A stretch of DNA of 51,595 nt from positions 1-51,595 of the forward strand of contig NZ_VLKK01000019.1 in assembly GCF_007830065.1 (NCBI RefSeq), in the 5' to 3' direction. The notes below the pieces were generated by a model. That model had not been told where the DNA came from. It worked only from the letters and a program-made list of their open reading frames with translations, and made no database searches. This DNA comes from Sphingobium wenxiniae. Its GTDB lineage: Bacteria; Pseudomonadota; Alphaproteobacteria; Sphingomonadales; Sphingomonadaceae. Positions 16,899 through 31,173 of this stretch are shown here, one piece after another. Position 1 is the stretch's first letter. Each line of letters begins with the position of its first letter. The position numbers and the translations under genes are program-made.

Positions 16899-17927
16899 AT
16901 GCAGCGCAGGAACGAGCGATTCGTGGAACGACTGCCGCTTGTGCTTGAGCAGCGGTGGCAGGGCTATTTCTGGGCGACTTTATTTTGCCTTGCGGCGTTC
17001 GGCCTGCGCCGCGCCATGTCTCCCCTGCTGATCAATAGTGCGCCTTTCATCACCTTTTTCCCGACGGTGATCCTGTCCGCTTTCCTGTTCGGCGCGCGGT
17101 CGGGCATATGGGCGGCGATGCTGGGGCTTGCCCTGGGCGGCTATTTTTTCCTGCTTGGGCCATCGGGATTTGAGGTCACGCCCCGCGTCGCAGTGATCAT
17201 ATGCCTTTACATAGTGGTCATGGGGGTGACCATCGCCCTCATCCACTTCATGCAGCGGGTGAATTTCCGGCTGGCGGTGGAGCGCGAACGCAGCAGGGAA
17301 CTGGCCGCGACCAAGGATCTTCTGTTTCGCGAATTGCAGCATCGCGTGTCGAACAACCTTCAGGTGGTCGCGGCCATGCTGTCCCTGCAGCGCCGTCATA
17401 TCGATCATGACGCCGCGCGCCGGGCGCTGGATGACGCATCGGCCCGGCTGGCGCTGATCGGCAAGATCAGCCGCGCCATGTATCATCCATCCGGAGAGGG
17501 GCAGGATGTCGGCACGTTCCTCACGGCATTGTGCCGCGACATCGTGGAAGCCAGCGGGCGGCAGGATGTCGTCGTCAGGGTTTCGGCCCCCGGACAATTG
17601 CTGCTGGCGTCGCATGTCAGCGTTCCGCTGGCGCTGATCGTGGCCGAAGCCGTGAGCAATGCTATCGAACATGGCCTGCCCGACCGCGCGGGGACGGTTC
17701 TCGTTTCCCTCGATGCCTCCGAGGAAGGGTTCTCCTTGCGGGTCGTCGACGACGGCAAGGGTATAGCGCAAGGCACGGAGATCGGCGCGGCGAACAGCCT
17801 TGGTCTTCGTATCGCGGCGGCCCTGGCTTCCCAGCTTGGAGGACGTTTCCTGCTTGAACCGGGCCCCAATGGCGGAGCGGTGGCGCGGCTCGATCTTCCG
17901 CCGTCGGCGAACGGAACGCCCGACTGA
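16899..17927 (+). CDS. HRxxN-type (HisKA_2/HWE-like) membrane sensor histidine kinase
   Basis: 342 residues. The N-terminal DUF4118-like region has several membrane segments (about 24-40, 47-65, 70-88, 97-117). A cytoplasmic HisKA_2 dimerisation/phosphoacceptor domain follows with LLFRELQHRVSNNLQVVAAM (His148, HRxxN). The C-terminal ATPase domain keeps the N box (LIVAEAVSNAIEHGL) and the DDGKGI G1 box. It has no separate sensor domain beyond the membrane part and no adjacent response regulator. Kinases of this HRxxN class activate PhyR in sphingomonads, so it is a candidate input to the general stress response locus elsewhere in the window; this is inference from family. It follows the pnp terminator by about 140 bases. 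Confidence 0.85.
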   Translation: MQRRNERFVERLPLVLEQRWQGYFWATLFCLAAFGLRRAMSPLLINSAPFITFFPTVILSAFLFGARSGIWAAMLGLALGGYFFLLGPSGFEVTPRVAVIICLYIVVMGVTIALIHFMQRVNFRLAVERERSRELAATKDLLFRELQHRVSNNLQVVAAMLSLQRRHIDHDAARRALDDASARLALIGKISRAMYHPSGEGQDVGTFLTALCRDIVEASGRQDVVVRVSAPGQLLLASHVSVPLALIVAEAVSNAIEHGLPDRAGTVLVSLDASEEGFSLRVVDDGKGIAQGTEIGAANSLGLRIAAALASQLGGRFLLEPGPNGGAVARLDLPPSANGTPD

Positions 17928-17975
17928 CCATTCTGCCGCTTGGCGGCGGCCATTCGCTCGGCTATGACCCGGCCC

Positions 17976-18749
17976 ATGCTGACGAAAACCATGACGCGCC
18001 TTGGCGCTGCCGCCGCTCTGGTCCTGCTCGCGGGATGTGCGACATCGAAGAACAAGGCCGACACCCAATATGTCGCCCGCGACGTGTCCACGCTCTATAA
18101 TGCAGGCAAATACCGGCTGGATCGCGGGCAATACAAGCTGGCGGCGGCGTTGTTCGACGAAGTGGAACGTCAGCATCCCTATTCGCCCTGGGCGCGCCGG
18201 GCGCAGCTCATGTCGGCCTTCAGCTATTACATGAATCGCAATTATAATGAATCGATCGGCGCGGCGCAGCGCTTCCTGTCGATTCATACGGGCAACAAGG
18301 ATGCCCCTTACGCCTATTATCTGATCGCGCTGTGCTATTATGAGCAGATCGCCGACGTGACGCGCGACCAGAAGATCACCAGTCAGGCGCTGGATGCGCT
18401 GGGCGAATTGATCCGCCGCTATCCCGATACGCGCTATGCCTCCGACGCCCGGCTGAAGATCGACCTCGTCAACGACCATCTGGCCGGCAAGGAAATGGAG
18501 ATCGGCCGTTTTTATCAGCGTCGCGGGCAATGGCTGGCCGCCACGCTGCGTTTCCGCACCGTGATCGACAAATTTCAGACCACGACTCATACGCCTGAAG
18601 CGCTGGAGCGTCTGGTCGAAAGCTATCTCTCCCTGGGCATTCCCGAGGAGGCGAAGAAAGCCGCCGCCGTGCTGGGCGCCAATTATCCGGGCACCAAATG
18701 GTATGACCGGTCCTACAAGCTGATCCGGGAATATGCGCCCAAGGCATAG
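17976..18749 (+). CDS. bamD: Outer membrane protein assembly factor BamD
   Basis: 257 residues from the ATG at 17976 (other in-frame ATGs lie at 17964 and 17991; none has a strong ribosome site). The signal MTRLGAAAALVLLAGC ends in a lipobox, so the protein is a lipoprotein of the outer membrane inner leaflet. Tetratricopeptide-like repeats fill the rest (YNAGKYRLDRGQYKLAAALFDEVERQHPYSPWARRAQLMSAF at about 40-80; FYQRRGQWLAATLRFRTVID at about 180-200). BamD is the essential lipoprotein partner of BamA in beta-barrel insertion. recN follows after 44 bases. Confidence 0.93.
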   Translation: MLTKTMTRLGAAAALVLLAGCATSKNKADTQYVARDVSTLYNAGKYRLDRGQYKLAAALFDEVERQHPYSPWARRAQLMSAFSYYMNRNYNESIGAAQRFLSIHTGNKDAPYAYYLIALCYYEQIADVTRDQKITSQALDALGELIRRYPDTRYASDARLKIDLVNDHLAGKEMEIGRFYQRRGQWLAATLRFRTVIDKFQTTTHTPEALERLVESYLSLGIPEEAKKAAAVLGANYPGTKWYDRSYKLIREYAPKA

Positions 18750-18793
18750 GATCGTTTGTTCCCCTTTTGTGCATTGAAGGGTAGAAGCACGCC

Positions 18794-22640
<3,847 letters not shown>

Positions 22641-22668
22641 AGCGTTTCCTGAAACCCCGCCGTGCCTC

Positions 22669-23541
22669 TCAGGCCGTCTGTTCCAGCTTGTCCTGCGTCT
22701 TCGTGTCGAAGTCACCGGCGTCGTGGCGTTCGTGAAGCTGCTCCTCCAGCGGGCCGGAGGTCTTGTTGACGATGCGGCCGCGCTTCACCGCCGGGCGCGA
22801 GTCGATCTGCCTCGCCCAGCGGTTGACATGCTTGTAGCTCGCCCCATCCAGGAACTCCGCCGCCCCTTCATAGGTGCGATCGAGGACGACGCCGCCATAC
22901 CAGGGCCAGATCGCCATGTCCGCGATCGTATATTCGTCGCCCGCCATATACTCGTTGTCGGCCAGATGGCGGTCGAGCACATCGAACTGCCGCTTCACCT
23001 CCATGGTGAAGCGATTGATCGGATATTCATATTTTTCCGGCGCATAGGCGAAGAAATGGCCAAAGCCGCCGCCCAGCAGGGGCGCGCTGCCCATCTGCCA
23101 GAACAGCCAGGACAGCGCCGCCGCGCGTCCGGCGGGGTCGGTGGGCAGGAAAGCGCCGAACTTCTCCGCCAGATAGAGCAGGATCGCGCCCGATTCGAAC
23201 ACGCGCTGTGGCGGCGAGACGCTGCGGTCCATCAGCGCGGGAATCTTGCTGTTGGGATTGACCGAGACGAAGCCGCTCGAAAACTGATCGCCATCCCCAA
23301 TGCGGATCAGCCAGGCGTCATATTCCGCGCCGCTATGTCCCGCGGCCAGCAGTTCCTCCAGCATGATCGTCACCTTCTGCCCATTGGGCGTCGCGAGCGA
23401 GTAAAGCTGAAGCGGGTGCTTGCCGACCGGCAGATCCCTGTCGTGCGTGGGGCCTGCGATGGGCCGGTTGATAGTGGCGAAGGCGCCGCCATTCGCCTTG
23501 TCCCAGGTCCAGACGCGGGGCGGGGTATAGCTTTCGGTCAT
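22669..23541 (-). CDS. yghU: Glutathione-dependent disulfide-bond oxidoreductase, YghU type
   Basis: 290 residues of the Nu-class glutathione transferase family. The extended N-terminus characteristic of YghU is present (YTPPRVWTWDKANGGAFATINRPIAGPTHDRDLPVG). A thioredoxin-like domain with QLYSLATPNGQKVTIMLEEL and the cis-Pro/ESGAILLYLAEKFG motifs follows, then a helical C-terminal domain. These cytoplasmic enzymes reduce disulfides or hydroperoxides using glutathione. It stands alone on the minus strand, convergent with ligA, with GGGAGCAC upstream of the ATG. Confidence 0.92.
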   Translation of the reverse strand: MTESYTPPRVWTWDKANGGAFATINRPIAGPTHDRDLPVGKHPLQLYSLATPNGQKVTIMLEELLAAGHSGAEYDAWLIRIGDGDQFSSGFVSVNPNSKIPALMDRSVSPPQRVFESGAILLYLAEKFGAFLPTDPAGRAAALSWLFWQMGSAPLLGGGFGHFFAYAPEKYEYPINRFTMEVKRQFDVLDRHLADNEYMAGDEYTIADMAIWPWYGGVVLDRTYEGAAEFLDGASYKHVNRWARQIDSRPAVKRGRIVNKTSGPLEEQLHERHDAGDFDTKTQDKLEQTA

Positions 23542-23626
23542 GTGGGGTGCTCCCTTGGATGGCAGTTACCCCCGCAGGTAGGAAGCGGCCCCCGACCCGG
23601 CAACCGCTCCTGCCGCAATGGCGGAC

Positions 23627-24061
23627 TTATTTCTTGTCTGTCCGCGCGATAAGAACGCTCACCGGGGAATGATGCACAATGGCCGACGCGTTCGACCCGA
23701 GCAGCTTTGAGGAGAGGGACGGCTGATGCGAGCCGAGGACGATGAGGTCGGCCGACTGCGCTTGTGCATAGGAAACCGTCTCATCGCGCACCGGGCCGCG
23801 TTTGGTGATGAAATCGACGCGGCTTTCGTCGATGTTCAGGTCCGCGCACCATTGGCGCATGGCGGCCATGGCATCCCGCTGTTCGTGCAGGTCGAAATCC
23901 TCTGCGAGCAGTTCGGCGTAGCGGGACGGCAAATGGTAGCGGACATAGAGAAGATGGAGCCGCCCCTCATTCCCGGCGATGGCGGCGGCGCGCGCAAGAG
24001 CCGCGCGGCCATTGTCCGGATCATTGACGTCCACCGCGACGATGATGTTCGAAAAGCGCAT
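23627..24061 (-). CDS. Universal stress protein (UspA family)
   Basis: 144 residues from the ATG at 24061, chosen for its AAAGGAGAAG ribosome site and because the family begins there (MRFSNIIVAVDVNDPDNGRAALARA). The ATP-binding pattern GSHQPSLSSKLLGSNASAIVHHSPVSVLIAR is the Usp G-2x-G-9x-G(S/T) type, near the C-terminus, so it is probably an ATP-binding member. Its stress role is general and the partner unknown. No EcfG-type box was found in the 229-base gap towards groES. That gap otherwise holds only the groESL control region. Confidence 0.88.
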   Translation of the reverse strand: MRFSNIIVAVDVNDPDNGRAALARAAAIAGNEGRLHLLYVRYHLPSRYAELLAEDFDLHEQRDAMAAMRQWCADLNIDESRVDFITKRGPVRDETVSYAQAQSADLIVLGSHQPSLSSKLLGSNASAIVHHSPVSVLIARTDKK

Positions 24062-24253
24062 TCTTCTTCTCCTTTGCCTTCCCGCTATTGTTCGCGTCCC
24101 GTGAGGAGATGAAAGCAGGGAACGGGCGCGACATGAAATAATGCCGGCGGGCAACGGCGTGGCGACGGCCGCAACAATCCCGCAACGCGATGGTGGCAGG
24201 AGGGGCTTGGAGAGAGACCTGACTGCCCTGCGGAGAAAAAATGACGCCCGCCT

Positions 24254-24317
24254 CTTGACCGGAAAAATCCTCCTTCCATATTCACGCCTGCTAGCACTCC
24301 CAAAAGAAGAGTGCTAA
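24254..24317 (+). promoter_or_regulatory. groESL promoter with perfect CIRCE operator
   Basis: CTAGCACTC (24291-24299) and GAGTGCTAA (24309-24317) around nine bases form a CIRCE element, the binding site of the HrcA repressor, differing from the consensus only at the first base. Just upstream CTTGACC (24254-24260) and CCATATT (24276-24282) form a promoter that fits both a vegetative and an alphaproteobacterial RpoH-type reading. Dual HrcA/RpoH control of groESL is therefore likely. The groES start is about 110 bases downstream. Confidence 0.85.
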
Positions 24318-24425
24318 CAAGTGAAGGTTCATTGGGAGAAGGGTCAAGACGCATCGTTCCGGGGATATCCTCCCCGTGCGTCTTTCCGGATCCCGTCAAC
24401 GTCCGTAGAGGGAAAGGCACACAAC

Positions 24426-24713
24426 ATGGCATTTCGTCCGTTGCATGACCGCGTTCTCGTCCGCCGCGTAGAGGCGGAAGAGAAGACAGCCGGCGGCATC
24501 ATCATCCCCGATTCCGCCAAGGAAAAGCCGCAGGAAGGTGAGATCGTCGCTGTGGGCACCGGCTCCAAGGCGGAAGACGGCAAGGTGACGCCGCTGGACG
24601 TCAAGGCCGGCGACCGCATCCTGTTCGGCAAATGGTCGGGCACCGAAGTCAAGGTCGACGGTGAAGACCTGCTCATCATGAAGGAATCGGACATTCTGGG
24701 CGTCGTCGCCTGA
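24426..24713 (+). CDS. groES: Co-chaperonin GroES
   Basis: 95 residues, the standard length, starting [20 protein letters not shown]. The mobile loop [20 protein letters not shown] and the C-terminal [18 protein letters not shown] are intact. GroES caps the GroEL folding chamber. The ATG at 24426 is used rather than an in-frame upstream codon because of family length. It is 53 bases upstream of groEL and behind the CIRCE-controlled promoter. Confidence 0.97.
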   Translation: MAFRPLHDRVLVRRVEAEEKTAGGIIIPDSAKEKPQEGEIVAVGTGSKAEDGKVTPLDVKAGDRILFGKWSGTEVKVDGEDLLIMKESDILGVVA

Positions 24714-24739
24714 AATCGCTGATTTCCCCCGCACTCTAA

Positions 24740-26410
<1,671 letters not shown>

Positions 26411-26418
26411 AGCGATCG

Positions 26419-26446
26419 CCGGGGGCGGATATATATCCGCCCCCGG
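26419..26446. repeat. Perfect 28-base palindrome after groEL
   Basis: CCGGGGGCGGATAT is followed directly by its exact reverse complement, ending at 26446. It begins eight bases after the groEL stop. Further complementarity (CGATCG on both flanks) extends it. No T-run follows, so it probably acts as an mRNA-stabilising 3' structure or works with the terminator downstream. Confidence 0.7.
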
Positions 26447-26486
26447 TCCGATCGTGGCAGTCGGAAGGCCGCGTTCAAGCGACAAG

Positions 26487-26516
26487 AGGCCGGTGGAGCA
26501 ATCCGCCGGCCTTTTT
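26487..26516 (+). terminator. Rho-independent terminator of groESL
   Basis: AGGCCGG (26487-26493) pairs with CCGGCCT (26506-26512), and the right arm continues into a run of T. It lies 76 bases after the groEL stop, behind the 28-base palindrome. Confidence 0.8.
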
Positions 26517-26590
26517 CCTGTGGCGGCGCGCCAGTTCCGGGACATGCTATTTTCGCGAGGTTAACCAAAAAATAAACCAACGGCCCCATT

Positions 26591-28606
26591 GTGCGGACGG
26601 GGAACCGGAGACCCGCCGATTTGCGCGCTATAAGAACTTTTCTGACCAGCCGATCCGCCCGGCACATGGCGCAGGACGCGGAGGTACGCCGCAGCCTGGT
26701 GGAAACGCTCTATGCGTCACCCGCATCCCTGACCATTGGCGCCGTGACCGGGGCCGCCGTGGGCATCGTTATCAGCGGTCTCAGCCAGGATGCCACCACC
26801 GACGCCGTCGTCATCACGCTATGCATCGTAGCGGCGCTGCGCGTCATCACGGCGATCTTCTTTCACCGGCAGTTCGTGCGCGGCGCGGCGGTGGCTTCGC
26901 GCCTGTGGGAACTGGTTTATGAACTGGGGGCGTGGGCTTATGCCGGGCTTCTGGGACTCATGAGCTTTGCGACCCTTGTCGCATCGAGCAATTCGGTCAT
27001 GCACATGCTCAGCGTGTCGATGGCGGCGGGCTATGCCGGGGGCATTTCAGGCCGCAATGCCGGGCGGGTCCACATCGCCATCGGGCAGGTCTGCCTTGCC
27101 CTGCTGCCGACCGCGACCGGCCTGTGGCTGGAGGGGTCAACCGGCTATCGTGTGCTCGCCGTCGCCATGGTGATGATGGTCCTGGGCCTGGCGGAGATCA
27201 GCTCCACGACGCACCGCATCGTTGTCCAGGCGCTGAAGGGCAAGCGGGATCAATCCGTCCTTGCCGAAAAATTCGAGCGCCTGGCCCGCTATGACAGTTT
27301 GACGGGTCTGGAAAACCGCATGGCGATGCAGATGCGGTTGCAGGACATATTCGACAACCGCATGAGTTCGCATGACGCGGTCGCGATCCTCTGGATGGAT
27401 ATCGACAGGTTCAAGGAAATCAACGACTCGCTGGGCCATATCGTCGGCGACCAGCTGCTTCGCGGCGTTGCCCGACGATTGATCGAAGTCGTCCAGGACC
27501 GGGGCCGGGTCGCGCGCTTCGGCGGGGACGAATTCGTCATCATCTGTCCTGATACGGACCGGCTGACCGCGCAAACCATAGCCCGCGAAATCCTCGAATA
27601 TCTCGCGCATGGATTCGGGATCGGCGATCACCATCTCCAGGCGACCGCATCGATCGGCTATGCGGTGGCGCCGCAGGATGGCCGTCACATGGACGAGCTG
27701 ATGCAGCATGCGGACATCGCCCTCTACGAAGCCAAGCGGGAAGGGCGCAACCGCGCGGCCAGTTTCAGCTGGCTGTTCAAGGAACGCTTCAATCGCATTC
27801 ACGAGATCGAAACGGGGCTGCGCCGCGCCATCGAGGGGCAGGAACTGCGGCTGGTGTTCCAGCCCATCGTCGATCTGGAAAGGATGCACATCGACGCCTG
27901 CGAGGCGCTGCTGCGCTGGGAGCATCCCATCCTGGGCATGATACCGCCATCGGAGTTCATTCCGATTGCCGAGGGCATGGGAATGATCGAGGAAATCACG
28001 TCCTGGGTGTTGCGCAACGCCTGTCTGGCCGCCGCATCCTGGCCCAGCGACGCGCGGGTGGCGGTGAACATATCGCCCGCATCGCTCAAATCCGCCGAAC
28101 TGCCGGGAAGCGTCATCGCCGCCTTGCTGGAATCGGGATTGCCCGCGCGCCGGCTGGAACTGGAGGTGACGGAATCCATCTTTCTGGACGATAGCGGTCA
28201 GGCCAATGCGATTCTGCTGGAATTGCAGCGCATCGGTTTACGGCTGGCGCTCGATGATTTCGGGACGGGTTATTCCTCCCTTTCCTATCTGCGCTCCTAC
28301 CGTTTCGACACGCTGAAGGTGGACCAGAGCTTCATGGCGGGCGTGAGCGCCAACGCGGAGGATCGCGCCATCGTCAGGGCCATCGGCGCCCTGGCCCGCG
28401 ATCTGGCGATGGATACGGTGGCCGAAGGCATAGAAACCGTGGACCAGCTTGAACATGCCCGTGACGCCGGCTTCACCAACGTCCAGGGCTATCTGTTCAG
28501 CAGGCCGGTGCCGTGCGATGTCGTCACCGCCCTGATCGCCCATGGCGCGTTGGCCCCGATCCAGGAGCCGCCGCCTCTCAACCATTCGCGTCGCCGCCTG
28601 GGCTGA
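26591..28606 (+). CDS. Membrane-anchored GGDEF-EAL cyclic-di-GMP enzyme
   Basis: 671 residues if started at the GTG at 26591; an ATG at 26666 is an alternative, and neither has a strong ribosome site. Five or so membrane segments (about 44-64, 72-92, 114-133, 137-152, 163-203) precede a GGDEF domain (RFGGDEFVIICP, 309-320) and an EAL domain. The EAL signature residues are all present: EALLRW at 438, VNISP, LEVTES, LDDFGTGYSSL, LKVDQSF, AEGIET, VQGYLFSRP. Both diguanylate cyclase and phosphodiesterase activity are therefore possible; which dominates cannot be told. No PAS or known sensor domain is seen. It converges on an RpfF-like gene. Confidence 0.9.
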   Translation: MRTGNRRPADLRAIRTFLTSRSARHMAQDAEVRRSLVETLYASPASLTIGAVTGAAVGIVISGLSQDATTDAVVITLCIVAALRVITAIFFHRQFVRGAAVASRLWELVYELGAWAYAGLLGLMSFATLVASSNSVMHMLSVSMAAGYAGGISGRNAGRVHIAIGQVCLALLPTATGLWLEGSTGYRVLAVAMVMMVLGLAEISSTTHRIVVQALKGKRDQSVLAEKFERLARYDSLTGLENRMAMQMRLQDIFDNRMSSHDAVAILWMDIDRFKEINDSLGHIVGDQLLRGVARRLIEVVQDRGRVARFGGDEFVIICPDTDRLTAQTIAREILEYLAHGFGIGDHHLQATASIGYAVAPQDGRHMDELMQHADIALYEAKREGRNRAASFSWLFKERFNRIHEIETGLRRAIEGQELRLVFQPIVDLERMHIDACEALLRWEHPILGMIPPSEFIPIAEGMGMIEEITSWVLRNACLAAASWPSDARVAVNISPASLKSAELPGSVIAALLESGLPARRLELEVTESIFLDDSGQANAILLELQRIGLRLALDDFGTGYSSLSYLRSYRFDTLKVDQSFMAGVSANAEDRAIVRAIGALARDLAMDTVAEGIETVDQLEHARDAGFTNVQGYLFSRPVPCDVVTALIAHGALAPIQEPPPLNHSRRRLG

Positions 28607-28619
28607 TAAGGCGGCGATT

Positions 28620-29600
28620 TCAACGCAGGCGGGTCTGGGCCGCTGCCAGCCTGCGCATCATCCGCAAGTCCCGATCCGAAAGCATCAACGCCGTGTCGGT
28701 CCAGGTGGTGACGATGTCGGTCAATTCTTCCAAAGTCATGGGATCGACGCGGCGTCCCGCGCGCGCGACCCCGACATAGCCCGCATGGCGTGGACTGTGA
28801 TCGGCAATCCACTGACGGGTGGCTTCTTCACCCTCTCCCGTCTCGACGACCTGAGAGACGATGCCCATGTCGTACATCTCTTCGGCGCTGTAGACATGGC
28901 CTTCCATGATCATCCGCCGGGCCAGCACGGGACCCACGCGCCGGGACAGGATCGAATAGGCGCCCATGCCGGGGAACAGGCCGAACAGGATTTCGGGCAG
29001 GCCGAAGCGCGCCTGCCGCTCCGCTATGATGACATCGAAGCACATGAGCGCTTCCAGGCCGCCGCCCAGCGCGTCTCCCTGCGCAAGGCCGATGTTGATG
29101 ATGTTCATGTCGTTGCTGTGCCAGATGCGGTCCACGATCTCGACGCAGGATATGCCATATTTCAGCAAGGCGTCGCGATTGCGGGTCTGGATGCATTCCG
29201 CGAACATCTCCAGATCGCCGCCGAGATTGAAAACCCCCGGAAAGCGCGATCCCAGCACCATGAACTTGAGGGATTCCGGATTGGCGCTGAACAACCGCTT
29301 GGTTTCGCTGAGCCAGGCCATCGTGTCGCGAATCAGGCTCTGATTCGAATTGGGCCGTTCATGCGGCGTCATGAAGGCCCACAGCGTCGCCAGCTCCGCG
29401 TCCCAGCGCACGTCGATCTGTCCCAGATCGAACAGCATGGATTGGCGGAAGTCCTCCGAAACCCTGTTTTCCGTAGCGGCGAGATACTCATTGTCGAGAG
29501 GAAGAGCGGTGACTTCCTCATGCGATGTCCGCATATCCACATGGGTCGGATTAAATCGACCTGAATCAATCATCTGCGCCCCCGAATTCCCATTTTCCAT
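28620..29600 (-). CDS. Crotonase-fold protein of the RpfF (DSF synthase) type
   Basis: 326 residues from the ATG at 29600 (upstream in-frame starts to 29708 exist; a shorter start, MIDSGRF, lies nine codons in). The crotonase domain has the oxyanion-hole region FNLGGDLEMFAECI and the block GGGLEALMCFDVIIAE then RFGLPEILFGLFPGMGAYSIL. The two glutamates are 20 residues apart (183 and 203), the spacing and context of the catalytic pair Glu141/Glu161 of Xanthomonas RpfF. It probably makes a cis-2-unsaturated fatty acid signal from acyl-ACP or acyl-CoA. A plain enoyl-CoA hydratase is less likely given the FPGMGAYS phrase. No RpfC or RpfG is nearby. Confidence 0.82.
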   Translation of the reverse strand: MENGNSGAQMIDSGRFNPTHVDMRTSHEEVTALPLDNEYLAATENRVSEDFRQSMLFDLGQIDVRWDAELATLWAFMTPHERPNSNQSLIRDTMAWLSETKRLFSANPESLKFMVLGSRFPGVFNLGGDLEMFAECIQTRNRDALLKYGISCVEIVDRIWHSNDMNIINIGLAQGDALGGGLEALMCFDVIIAERQARFGLPEILFGLFPGMGAYSILSRRVGPVLARRMIMEGHVYSAEEMYDMGIVSQVVETGEGEEATRQWIADHSPRHAGYVGVARAGRRVDPMTLEELTDIVTTWTDTALMLSDRDLRMMRRLAAAQTRLR

Positions 29601-29802
29601 TAACAGAACAGGGTTGCAGGTTTGATGCAATGCTTGCAGGTCGTTAGAAAGGGATATTAACCAATTTTTTAGAAACTGTTGCCCGGAAGCCCCATATATG
29701 ACCCCCAAGAACCCCGTTTCCGTTGCGTTTATGCAACGAGATGTTTTCGATTTCCCGACGCAATCCGCCTTTTATTAACCTTTACAGGCTAGATAGGCGT
29801 TC

Positions 29803-29982
29803 ATGTATCGGCGCTCGTCCCATTCCAAAAGCGTGACCTTGATGCTTCACGACGCCGCGGGCGGGGCGTGGCACTTGCGATTGTCCGACGATTGCCTGCG
29901 CTTCATCGGCCGGTATCGGCGGGTGGAGGGCTTCCACGTCGACGCAATGATGCTGTTCGAAGGGCTGCGCAAGTCGGGCTGA
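29803..29982 (+). CDS. Short conserved-looking protein, unknown
   Basis: 59 residues starting MYRRSSHSKSVTLMLHDAAG and ending RRVEGFHVDAMMLFEGLRKSG. Third positions are strongly G/C, as in the neighbouring genes, and the frame fills the gap between the RpfF-like gene and tgt. No ribosome site, signal or membrane segment is evident and I do not recognise a family. An overlapping minus-strand frame exists but has worse codon use. Moderate support only. Confidence 0.45.
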   Translation: MYRRSSHSKSVTLMLHDAAGGAWHLRLSDDCLRFIGRYRRVEGFHVDAMMLFEGLRKSG

Positions 29983-30032
29983 TCGCAGAGGACCGCCATG
30001 GCGCACTTGTGCGCGCCATCGTTCGATCCTAG

Positions 30033-31172
<1,140 letters not shown>

Positions 31173-31173
31173 G

